A stretch of DNA of 64,000 nt from Bacillus sp. ISL-45 (GTDB taxonomy: Bacteria > Bacillota > Bacilli > Bacillales > Cytobacillaceae), in contig NZ_JAGGQQ010000004.1 of NCBI RefSeq assembly GCF_018613195.1, positions 211,375-275,374 of the forward strand, read 5' to 3'. Under the pieces are notes generated by a model. It did not search any database. It was not told the origin of the DNA and was given only the letters and a program-made list of their open reading frames with translations. A program made the translations under genes and the position numbers. Below, piece after piece: positions 1-7,870 of this stretch (positions are counted from its first letter, which is position 1; each line of letters starts with the position of its first letter).

Positions 1-166
1 AGATTTGCGTTAACAGATCCTTTTTGACACCAAAAACGATCTTTTCAGCTTCTAAAATATCCAATAATTCCTCTACGGAAAAAGCCAATTCTTTATTTTC
101 GGTATCCAGAATCAATTCAGCAGTAAGCCTGTCCTGGGATAACCTTACCTTATACTCAGTCGCCAA
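1..166 (-). CDS. DUF342/FapA-type protein, N-terminal fragment (cut by window edge)
   Basis: An open frame starts at a TTG at 166, six bases after an AGGAG site and 20 bases downstream of the sigD stop, and runs off the left edge. It translates to about 55 residues beginning ATEYKVRLSQDRLTAELILD and ending with IVFGVKKDLLTQI. An extended beta segment followed by a helix and a '(I/V).(F/Y)G(I/V)...' motif is what I know from the N-terminal domain of DUF342 (FapA) proteins. This is pattern recall, not a search. In B. subtilis the gene after sigD is swrB, which this does not resemble. The function of the DUF342 family is poorly defined; its place in the fla/che operon suggests co-expression with motility genes. 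Confidence 0.6.
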   Translation of the reverse strand, partial: MATEYKVRLSQDRLTAELILDTENKELAFSVEELLDILEAEKIVFGVKKDLLTQI

Positions 167-185
167 GTTGATCTCCTGCCTTCTG

Positions 186-947
186 TTAAGCTGTCTCTAG
201 CCATTTTCTCAGTTTAAAGATCGCTTTTGAATGAATCTGCGAGATCCTTGAGGTTGAAAGATTCATGACTTGTCCAATCTCTGTCAGCGTTAATTCTTCT
301 TTGTAAAACAAACTCAACACGAGTTGTTCTTTGTCATTTAATTTTGAGACTTTTTCAGCTATCTCTTCCAGCATTTCAGACTTTAAAAGTTTATCTTCAG
401 GGATTTCAGCTTTTTCATCCTTGATTACGAATGATTGGTTGTCCCGTTCATCATTTTCAATTGGATGCTCATCTATCGATAGAACATTCGCAAAAAAATG
501 TTCATTTATTGTGGTGTAAATCTCGGTCTCATCCATGTTCAGTTCACTGGCAATTTCTTCGATGGTCGCATTGCGCATATATCGCTGCTCCAGTCTCTCA
601 ATGGCTGCATCAATCTTTTTTGCTTTTTCCCTGGTACTTCTCGGCAGCCAGTCTTCCTTTCTTAATCCATCCAATATTGCTCCGCGAATCCGGAAAGAAG
701 AATATGTATCAAATTTCAAATCCCTGTTCGGATCGAATTTTTCCAGAGCATCATATAAACCAATCATGCCAAGGCTTTTTAAATCATCTCTAGACACACT
801 TTTCGGAAGACTCACTGAGATTCTTTGCACATGGTAGGAAACAAGTGGCATATATTTTTTTATCAGTAAATTACCTGCATCCGGATCACGGAACTGTACC
901 CATTTATCCCATGTTACCTGTTCTTCCGACGTGGATCCTCGTACCAT
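186..947 (-). CDS. sigD: RNA polymerase sigma factor SigD (motility, FliA/WhiG family)
   Basis: This sigma-28-type factor directs RNA polymerase to late flagellar, chemotaxis and autolysin promoters. Region 2 is visible in LVSYHVQRISVSLP and FDTYSSFRIRGAILDGLR, and region 4 in LTLTEIGQVMNLSTSRISQIHSKA, a helix-turn-helix that contacts the -35 element. The open frame could start further upstream, but the ATG at 947 is six bases after GGAGG, giving 253 aa, close to the 254 aa of B. subtilis SigD. It is one of the last genes of the fla/che operon, where distance from the promoter is known in B. subtilis to affect SigD level. Its anti-sigma factor FlgM is not in the window. Confidence 0.97.
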   Translation of the reverse strand: MVRGSTSEEQVTWDKWVQFRDPDAGNLLIKKYMPLVSYHVQRISVSLPKSVSRDDLKSLGMIGLYDALEKFDPNRDLKFDTYSSFRIRGAILDGLRKEDWLPRSTREKAKKIDAAIERLEQRYMRNATIEEIASELNMDETEIYTTINEHFFANVLSIDEHPIENDERDNQSFVIKDEKAEIPEDKLLKSEMLEEIAEKVSKLNDKEQLVLSLFYKEELTLTEIGQVMNLSTSRISQIHSKAIFKLRKWLETA

Positions 948-1012
948 TGTCATCCTCCTCACGCGCATCACGCATTATTCTTGGAAGCTGCTTATAATTC
1001 ATATTCAACGAA

Positions 1013-1510
1013 TTAAATCTCACTATTCCCTTTATTAACAGTCCTGATCTGCATCAAACCGGTTTTTGAATCAAACTCGATTGTCCTTCCGCTATTTCCG
1101 CCTACATCCTGGGCTATAACAGGAACCCTGAGCTCCTTCAATTCCTTTAAAACTGCTTCCACATTTCTTGGTCCAATTCTCATCATGTCACTGCTTCCAG
1201 AAAACTGGAACATTTGTGCCCCTCCAGCAATCTTGGCCTTTATTCCCGGAGGTCTGGCACCTGCTCTCATCAGGCCATCTAAAAGTTCCTTGATGGCAGT
1301 ATTAGCAAATTTTGCTTTATTCAGCGGCTCTGCCCGCGACAAAGCCGAATCTGGCAGCATGATATGCGCCATGCCCGCAACTTCTCTTGCCTGATCATAC
1401 AAAACCACGCCGACACAGGAGCCAAGGCCTGTGGTCCGTATTAAATCGGGAACTTTAACAATGTTCATATCAGCAATACCAACTTTGATGATTTCTGCTG
1501 TTTTATGCAT
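1013..1510 (-). CDS. cheD: Chemoreceptor glutamine deamidase CheD
   Basis: CheD deamidates glutamines on methyl-accepting chemoreceptors and, in Bacillus, is released from them by binding CheC. The family signature TGLGSCVGVVLYD with the catalytic Cys near residue 33 and the AHIMLP histidine are both present. The length (165-166 aa) equals the B. subtilis protein. The start overlaps the cheC stop. Either the ATG at 1510 or the TTG at 1513 fits the AGGAG site, so the start is uncertain by one codon. The overlap implies translational coupling with cheC, its binding partner. Confidence 0.96.
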   Translation of the reverse strand: MHKTAEIIKVGIADMNIVKVPDLIRTTGLGSCVGVVLYDQAREVAGMAHIMLPDSALSRAEPLNKAKFANTAIKELLDGLMRAGARPPGIKAKIAGGAQMFQFSGSSDMMRIGPRNVEAVLKELKELRVPVIAQDVGGNSGRTIEFDSKTGLMQIRTVNKGNSEI

Positions 1511-2144
1511 CAAGCCTTACTCCTAGCGCAGAGAAGATGATATGGAATGAATCAGGGTCCGGGAGCAGGAAGAAATGTCCATTCACACTGTCAGGCATCT
1601 GCGCATCTTCTTCATCCAAAGCTGTATCGATCACGATCGCATAATCGCTCACCTGCGATAATTCCAATAGTCCGAAGCTGATGACTGCTCCTACCATATC
1701 TATGCTTAAAGCCGGAACTGATGGATACAGGCTCAGCTTGGTGAAATCTGATAGTGAGGAAAGATATGAACCTGATAAAATATTCCCTAGTTCCTGGAGA
1801 GCAGACAGTGCCAGCTCATTATCCTGTTCTTCTGTAAAAGAAAATGACTGTTTTTTTATTAGTTGGCCGATATACTTCTCTGCCTGTGGGAGCGGAAGGA
1901 TAAAAAACATGCTTCCCGGGGCATCGCCTTCTATTCGAAGAAATACGCTCGCTACGACATTGTCAGCACCACCGGCTAGTTCCATCACTTCATCAAAGGA
2001 TACGACTCTGACTCTGGGTACCTTCATATCAATTTTTTTATTCAATAATGTTGATAAGGCCGTTGCAGCATGTCCTGCTCCAATATTTCCAACCTCTTTT
2101 AAAATGTCGAGGTGGACGTCCGAAATGCTTTTTAGAAAAGTCAT
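1503..2144 (-). CDS. cheC: CheY-P phosphatase CheC
   Basis: CheC is a weak CheY-phosphate phosphatase and the receptor-competing partner of CheD in the Bacillus-type adaptation system. Two phosphatase signatures of the CheC/CheX/FliY family can be seen: DILKEVGNIGAGHAATALS near the N-terminus and ALQELGNILSGSYLSSLS in the middle, each with the conserved E..N pair. It has 213 aa against about 209 in B. subtilis. It lies between cheW and cheD in the usual order. Confidence 0.96.
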   Translation of the reverse strand: MTFLKSISDVHLDILKEVGNIGAGHAATALSTLLNKKIDMKVPRVRVVSFDEVMELAGGADNVVASVFLRIEGDAPGSMFFILPLPQAEKYIGQLIKKQSFSFTEEQDNELALSALQELGNILSGSYLSSLSDFTKLSLYPSVPALSIDMVGAVISFGLLELSQVSDYAIVIDTALDEEDAQMPDSVNGHFFLLPDPDSFHIIFSALGVRLDA

Positions 2145-2170
2145 AGTTCTATTCCCTTCACTTACAAAGC

Positions 2171-2626
2171 TTATACTTCACGGGATTCAAGGATTTTGTG
2201 CAAATCTATTAAAATCAATAACCTCTTATCCAAGTTGGCCACTCCATCTATATAGCCTTCTGCCTCTAAACCAACGACCTCAGGAGGAGGTTCAATCTTG
2301 CTTGTCGGGATATCTATGACATCATTTGCTCCATCTACAATCAAGCCAACTTCTTTGTCATCTATAGAAACAATAATGACACGAGTGCCTTCTGTGTATG
2401 CTTGTTCTCCCATTCCAAACCTGACTCTCAAATCTAATAGCGGAGTCACTACTCCCCGGAGGTTCATTACCCCTTTTACAAAAGGATTCGTATGAGGCAC
2501 CCTTGTAAAATGCATAATCTTTTCAATCGACTTTACCTGGCTTACAGGAACACCGTATTCTTTATCATTCAGCTGGAACACGATTACTTTTAAGTCAGAT
2601 ACCAAATTTTCAGCCACTTTTATCAC
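2171..2626 (-). CDS. cheW: Chemotaxis coupling protein CheW
   Basis: CheW is a single-domain adaptor that links chemoreceptor tips to the kinase CheA in polar arrays. The SH3-like fold is recognisable from VIVFQLNDKEYGVPVSQVKSI, the FVKGVMNLRGVVTPLLDLR segment and VGLIVDGANDVIDI. The 151 aa length is normal for the family. It follows cheA with about 36 bases between them, containing a ribosome-binding site, inside the fla/che operon. Confidence 0.97.
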   Translation of the reverse strand: MIKVAENLVSDLKVIVFQLNDKEYGVPVSQVKSIEKIMHFTRVPHTNPFVKGVMNLRGVVTPLLDLRVRFGMGEQAYTEGTRVIIVSIDDKEVGLIVDGANDVIDIPTSKIEPPPEVVGLEAEGYIDGVANLDKRLLILIDLHKILESREV

Positions 2627-2662
2627 TCCTAAAATATCATCGTCATTCGATTAACAAGGAAT

Positions 2663-4720
2663 CTATTTAATTAAGGCATTGCAATCTACAATCAATGCTA
2701 CCTGTCCATCTCCAAGAATGGTTGCTCCGGAGATCGCAAAAACATTCGTTAAATAATTTCCTAATGATTTAAGGACTACTTCTTGCTGTCCAATGAATGA
2801 GTCAACAATCAAGCCAGCCATTTTATCTCCTTTTCGAACGATGATGACCGAGTGGAATTGATCTTCACTATGTTCTGACGGTACCTCGAAGATATCCTTT
2901 AAGAACAGTAATGGTACGACCTTGCCTCTAAAATCAATCACCTTTTGATTATGCGCATTCATAATATCAGTTTCTTTGATTATGGCTGTCTCAATGATTG
3001 ATGACAAAGGAATCGCGAATTTTTCTTTCTGGATTTCAACTAACATCACAGATATGATTGATAATGTCAAAGGAAGCTGGATGGAGAAAATTGTTCCCTC
3101 ATTTTCCTTAGAATCGATTGAGATTGAACCTCCCAAAGACTCTATCGTATTTTTGACCACATCCAACCCTACGCCTCGTCCTGAAATATCTGAAATCTTC
3201 TCAGCAGTCGAGAAGCCCGATGAAAGGATTAGTTCATATGCTTGTTTATCAGTAAACCCAGCCGCAGATTGTTCGGTAATGATTCCCTTGCTGATTGCCT
3301 TCTGTAAAACTTTATCCCTGTTGATTCCAGCACCATCATCCTCAATTTCAATGAATACATGATTGCCGCTGTGGAAAGCGCGAAGCACCACCGTACCCTC
3401 TTCGTTCTTGCCCTTTGCCCTGCGTACTTCAGGAGATTCAATTCCATGGTCGACTGAATTTCTCAACAGATGCACCAACGGATCACCAATTTCATCTATT
3501 ACTGTGCGATCCAATTCTGTTTCAGCACCTACGATTTCGAGGTTGATCTTTTTATTTAAGTCTCTCGCTAACTGGCGAATCATTCTCGGGAAGCGGTTGA
3601 ATACTGTTTCTACCTGAACCATCCTCATATTAAGGATAATATTTTGCAAGTCACCGGATATCCTGGACATCCTTTCGACCGTTTCAGTAAGTTCACCATT
3701 ATCCAGATCTTTGGAGATTTGCTCCAATCGGCCACGGTCGATTACAAGCTCTTCAAATAAATTCATCAGGATATCAAGTCTTTCAATATTCACCCTTATG
3801 GTTTTGCTGCTGCTCACCGGCTGTTTGGCACTGCCCTTTTTCTCATTGGCCGGCACCACTTCAGAGCCAATGGATTGAGTCTGCTCAGAAGAAGTTGGAA
3901 CCGCTGCTTCAGGGACATTTTCAATTGCCAAAACTTCATCTTTTGAGTCATTACTATCTTCATCAAAGTCTAATGATCTGAGATCGGTTTTTACAACTTC
4001 AGAAACCTTCATGATTTTGGCTTTTATATCCTCTGGATCCTCTTTGGAGACAATAGTAATCGAAAATTCATGGTCAAATTGTTCTTCCTCCAGCTGCTCT
4101 ACTGAAGGGTTTGCTTTGATTACTTCACCAATTTTCTCCAAAACCTCAAAAACCATATAGACTCGTGCAGCTTTCAGTAAGCAATCTTCCCGTAAAGCGA
4201 TCCCAATTTCATAAACACCGAACCCTTGTTCTTTGGACTGTTTTAAAACAGTCAGTTCGAATTCATCATAGTGAGATTGCTGCTTGGCTTCTAAAACGGC
4301 TGCAGCGGCAACTTCCTTATTAGCGGGACCTGACAGCGGTTCCCCTTTTTCAATCAGTTTCAACTTTTCAACTGTTTCAGTGACGTCCTTTTTACCATCG
4401 CCTCCAGCCGCTATTGCCTGGACCATGTCCTCAAGGTGATCAACAGCCATGAAAATAACATCAATTATTTCAGGTGTTGTTGTCAGTCTGTTATTCCTTA
4501 TCGCATCAAGTACATTTTCCATTTGATGTGTAAGACTTGCCAGATCCTCGTAACCCATTGTCGCTGACATCCCTTTAAGAGTATGAGCTGACCTGAAAAT
4601 TTCATTAATGATTGATAAGTCCTGGGGATTTTTCTCTAATTCCAATACTTGTTCATTACAGGCCTGTAAATGTTCTTTACTTTCTTCGATAAAGACTTCA
4701 AGATATTGATTCAATTCCAT
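2663..4720 (-). CDS. cheA: Chemotaxis sensor histidine kinase CheA
   Basis: CheA autophosphorylates in response to receptor state and passes phosphate to CheY and CheB. Domains in order: HPt with the phospho-acceptor His46 in RSAHTLKGMSA; a P2 CheY/CheB-binding region; the dimerisation helices; an ATPase domain with N-box (HLLRNSVDHGIE), G1 (IEDDGAGIN) and G2 (GRGVGLDVV) motifs; and a C-terminal CheW-like domain. The open frame begins at a GTG, but the ATG at 4720 is eight bases after GGAGGTG and is preferred, giving 685 aa (B. subtilis about 672). Confidence 0.97.
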   Translation of the reverse strand: MELNQYLEVFIEESKEHLQACNEQVLELEKNPQDLSIINEIFRSAHTLKGMSATMGYEDLASLTHQMENVLDAIRNNRLTTTPEIIDVIFMAVDHLEDMVQAIAAGGDGKKDVTETVEKLKLIEKGEPLSGPANKEVAAAAVLEAKQQSHYDEFELTVLKQSKEQGFGVYEIGIALREDCLLKAARVYMVFEVLEKIGEVIKANPSVEQLEEEQFDHEFSITIVSKEDPEDIKAKIMKVSEVVKTDLRSLDFDEDSNDSKDEVLAIENVPEAAVPTSSEQTQSIGSEVVPANEKKGSAKQPVSSSKTIRVNIERLDILMNLFEELVIDRGRLEQISKDLDNGELTETVERMSRISGDLQNIILNMRMVQVETVFNRFPRMIRQLARDLNKKINLEIVGAETELDRTVIDEIGDPLVHLLRNSVDHGIESPEVRRAKGKNEEGTVVLRAFHSGNHVFIEIEDDGAGINRDKVLQKAISKGIITEQSAAGFTDKQAYELILSSGFSTAEKISDISGRGVGLDVVKNTIESLGGSISIDSKENEGTIFSIQLPLTLSIISVMLVEIQKEKFAIPLSSIIETAIIKETDIMNAHNQKVIDFRGKVVPLLFLKDIFEVPSEHSEDQFHSVIIVRKGDKMAGLIVDSFIGQQEVVLKSLGNYLTNVFAISGATILGDGQVALIVDCNALIK

Positions 4721-4739
4721 GTGCACAGCACCTCCGGCC

Positions 4740-5825
4740 TCATATATAATTCATGATCGATTGCGCGATGTTTTCTACATTCGCTACCTCATCAACCATA
4801 TTCGTTGCTATTGCTGCTTTTGGCATTCCGAAGACAATTGACGTATCCTGGGATTCGGCGATCGCTTTTACAATGCCGTTCTTTTTCATTTCAACCAGTC
4901 CCTTGGACCCATCTGCCCCCATTCCTGTCATGATGACAGCAATTTTAGAATAGTTCTTGATGGTACTGACAGACTCGAACATCACATCAACGGAAGGACG
5001 ATGTCCATTTCGAGGCGGTGATTGGCTAAGACTGATTGCCAGCGATGAACCTAAACTCTTAACCTTTAAGTGAAAGCCGCCTGGAGCAATGTATGCAGTC
5101 CCTTTTTGTAAAAGCTCGCCATCTTCCGCTTCCTTGACTCTAATCTGGCTTAAGGAGTCCAGTCGATTGGCAAGGGACTTGGTAAAACCGGGCGGCATGT
5201 GCTGGACGATAAGGATTGGTACCTCCAAGCCTATTGGCAATGAAGTTATAACTTGTTGTAATGCTCTTGGCCCCCCGGTAGAAGTTCCAATGCAGACAAT
5301 CTTTTTGGATTGGTTAAATCCCCTGGTTGTTACGTTGCTCGCTGGCTTTATCTCTGAATCTATGGAACTCTGCAATTTCTTTCCAACAGTATATGAATCT
5401 TCCAGGAAGTTTATTTTTGCTATATTAGCTTTGCTTGCCGATAACACCTTTTGGACTAACTCTGTTTTGACTTTATGTAAATCTATTGAAATGGATCCCG
5501 ACGGCTTGGCCACAAAATCCACAGCACCCGCCTGAATCGCCTGCAGCGTCGTATCCGCGCCTTCTTTCGTGGTGCTAGAAAGCATAACAACCGGCAGAGG
5601 GTGCTCCTTCATTATCAGCTTCAATACTTCCAAACCGTTTAGTTTCGGCATTTCGACGTCAAGTGTAATGACATCAGGTCGGAATTCCCGGCATTTCTTA
5701 ATGGCATCCTCCCCATTACGAGCCATGCCAATAACCTCAATCTCCGGGTGTTCTGATAGAAAGTCGTTGATCAGCTTTCGCATGAAAGCTGAATCATCTA
5801 CGATGAGAACTCTGGTTTTTGCCAC
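4740..5825 (-). CDS. cheB: Protein-glutamate methylesterase/deamidase CheB
   Basis: CheB removes methyl groups from chemoreceptors for adaptation and is activated by CheA. The N-terminal receiver domain has the acidic pair VDDS and the phospho-acceptor Asp56 in VITLDVEMP. The C-terminal esterase domain starts near residue 175 with CIGTSTGGPRALQ (catalytic Ser) and carries VQHMPPGFT (His) and MTGMGADGSKG (Asp). The 361 aa length is full. The gene lies between flhG and cheA as in B. subtilis. Confidence 0.97.
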   Translation of the reverse strand: MAKTRVLIVDDSAFMRKLINDFLSEHPEIEVIGMARNGEDAIKKCREFRPDVITLDVEMPKLNGLEVLKLIMKEHPLPVVMLSSTTKEGADTTLQAIQAGAVDFVAKPSGSISIDLHKVKTELVQKVLSASKANIAKINFLEDSYTVGKKLQSSIDSEIKPASNVTTRGFNQSKKIVCIGTSTGGPRALQQVITSLPIGLEVPILIVQHMPPGFTKSLANRLDSLSQIRVKEAEDGELLQKGTAYIAPGGFHLKVKSLGSSLAISLSQSPPRNGHRPSVDVMFESVSTIKNYSKIAVIMTGMGADGSKGLVEMKKNGIVKAIAESQDTSIVFGMPKAAIATNMVDEVANVENIAQSIMNYI

Positions 5826-5832
5826 TCGACCA

Positions 5833-6699
5833 CTACCTTTCGAAAAGGAATTGCTTCAATCTAGCTGTAAAACTCCTGTTATCTCTCTTTTCGGCATTGT
5901 AGCCCGCATTATTGATATATTTTTCGATTATCGCTGCCATTCCTTTAGAAGCTTGTGACCGTTCATTGAACATTGTAAATGGAATCTGGCGTTTTACTGC
6001 TTCCTGGACAGTTTTATCATCCGGCAGCATTCCAAGCTTGATAGGTGTCCTTCCTAAAAATTTCCCAAGGACATCGTCCAGTCTAGCCATCGTATCATTC
6101 CCTTCTTTGACAGAACCAGCCCTGTTGACCACCAAATAGAAAGGCAATTCTGAATCTGAAAGGTGGATGTATTTCATAGTAGCGTATGCATCCATCAGGG
6201 AGGTAGGCTCTGTCGTAGTGATTACGAATATCTCGTTAACAGACAGAAGGATTGATAAAGTCTCCTCGTTCAAGCCGGCTCCCATATCAAAAATAAGATA
6301 ATCATACTTTCTTAGAACTTCACTTAAACTAGAGATGAAGTAATCGACGCCTGCACGGTCCATCCTGACTAATTGGCTTAAGCCTGTCCCGCCCGAGATA
6401 TACTCGACACCGTATGGTCCCTGAAAAATTACCTCCTCCATCGATGATTTTCCTGAAAGAAAATCGGCAATGGAGAGTGAAGAACTTTTCCCCATCAAAA
6501 TCTCGATATTCCCCATACCGATATCCAGATCAAACAGCAAGACCTTATAGCCTTTTTTGGCGAGGGAAATCGAGAAGTTGAGCGAGAAATTCGATTTCCC
6601 GACTCCGCCTTTCCCGCTGACCACTGCGAGTGTTTTCGCTTCCTTGGCGAAAGTGTTCGTTTTAAGTCGGTTTCTTAATTTTTCTGCCTGGTCATTCAT
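5833..6699 (-). CDS. flhG: Flagellar number regulator FlhG (MinD-like ATPase, YlxH)
   Basis: FlhG is a ParA/MinD-family ATPase that works with the GTPase FlhF to set flagellar number and pattern and, in Bacillus, helps C-ring assembly through FliY. The deviant Walker A is KTLAVVSGKGGVGKSN, and the membrane-cycle ATPase motifs FDLDIGMGN and FDMGAGL follow. Of the possible starts, the ATG at 6699 (MNDQAEKLRN) is nine bases after GGAG and overlaps the flhF stop. That gives 288 aa and keeps the N-terminal motif known to stimulate FlhF. Confidence 0.95.
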   Translation of the reverse strand: MNDQAEKLRNRLKTNTFAKEAKTLAVVSGKGGVGKSNFSLNFSISLAKKGYKVLLFDLDIGMGNIEILMGKSSSLSIADFLSGKSSMEEVIFQGPYGVEYISGGTGLSQLVRMDRAGVDYFISSLSEVLRKYDYLIFDMGAGLNEETLSILLSVNEIFVITTTEPTSLMDAYATMKYIHLSDSELPFYLVVNRAGSVKEGNDTMARLDDVLGKFLGRTPIKLGMLPDDKTVQEAVKRQIPFTMFNERSQASKGMAAIIEKYINNAGYNAEKRDNRSFTARLKQFLFER

Positions 6700-7870
6700 A
6701 GGTGCTGACTCCAAGAATAGTATTTGCAATAATATTTGGCTTTGCCTCGATCAGGTCATCTGGCACATCTTGTCCATTGGTCAAATAGGCAATTCCAGTT
6801 GAGAATTTTGACGCCATATTGAGCATTGCACCGTATACCGAAGTTTCATCCATTTTTGTGAAAATGAATTTATCAATATGGATCAGCGAAAATTGCTGCC
6901 GGATTTCTTCCATATCTTTTTGTTTTGCCGTCAATGCCAGGACAAGATAAGTCTCCATATCCCTTCCGAAATCGATGACATCTTTTAAATCGTTGACATA
7001 CTTTTGATTCCTGAAATTACGTCCTGCTGTATCGATGAAGACAAGGTCATAGTCCGCGAATTTATCTGTGGCAGTCTTGAAATCATCCATGTTGTAGCAA
7101 ACTTCTATTGGGACATTGAGAATTTTCGCATATGTTTTCAACTGCTCAATAGCAGCAATCCGATAGGTGTCTGTGGTGATAAAAGCAACTTTCTTCTGGT
7201 GCTTCAATACACAATCAGCAGCGATTTTCGCCAGTGTTGTCGTTTTTCCAACGCCCGTCGGTCCAATGACATTGACAAATTTTCTTTTAAAAGAAATTCC
7301 TTCAAATGGAAGAGGAGAAAGCTTTTGTTCAATTGCCAGCCCACTCCATTCAGTTATTTCTGCTTCACTTGCAGCCGCTCCGCCGAGATACCATTTTTCA
7401 AGAAGAACTGCAGCCAATTCATCAATAATCTCTTGGTTTATATCCATATCCCTCAGGATTTGGATTTGCCTGCTGATTGGTTCGGGCAAAGAGACTCCCT
7501 CGATTTTCCCTGATTCCTTTAGCAATTCCTTCAGCTGGGAAATTTCTTTCAAAAGATCCTTGTCGGCTTTTTGCGGTGTTTCCGTTACAGGTTTCACTCG
7601 AACAGTTGGTGTATCCTTTTTAGGTACTTCTCTCATGATCACAGGGCGAGTAAATTTACCTGGTTGATCCACACTGGCTGCCTTTGAATTTAAGTCAGTG
7701 TCTGGGTCAATGGCAGCAATTACCTCAATGCTATTTTTCTTAAAAAAGCCCATGAATCCTCCTGTCTGGACGACACGGGAATTAAGAATCACTGCCTCAC
7801 TGCCCAGCTCCCCCCTGACGAGTTTCATTGCTTCAGGCATGGATGAAGCTGTATACTTTTTCACTTTCAT
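6692..7870 (-). CDS. flhF: Flagellar biosynthesis SRP-type GTPase FlhF
   Basis: FlhF is the third member of the signal-recognition-particle GTPase family and marks the site of flagellar assembly at the membrane. The N-terminal basic region (MKVKKYTASSMPEAM) and a variable linker precede the NG domain. The latter has P-loop [39 protein letters not shown] and FTKMDET. It has 392 aa, slightly longer than the B. subtilis protein (366), mainly in the linker. It overlaps flhG, its regulator, which suggests coupling. Confidence 0.96.
   Translation of the reverse strand: MKVKKYTASSMPEAMKLVRGELGSEAVILNSRVVQTGGFMGFFKKNSIEVIAAIDPDTDLNSKAASVDQPGKFTRPVIMREVPKKDTPTVRVKPVTETPQKADKDLLKEISQLKELLKESGKIEGVSLPEPISRQIQILRDMDINQEIIDELAAVLLEKWYLGGAAASEAEITEWSGLAIEQKLSPLPFEGISFKRKFVNVIGPTGVGKTTTLAKIAADCVLKHQKKVAFITTDTYRIAAIEQLKTYAKILNVPIEVCYNMDDFKTATDKFADYDLVFIDTAGRNFRNQKYVNDLKDVIDFGRDMETYLVLALTAKQKDMEEIRQQFSLIHIDKFIFTKMDETSVYGAMLNMASKFSTGIAYLTNGQDVPDDLIEAKPNIIANTILGVSTYE

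Noticed and set aside
1681-2319. A 212-codon plus-strand frame opposite cheC and cheW
   Set aside because: It spans two conserved genes and the gap between them on the other strand; it has shadow-frame composition.
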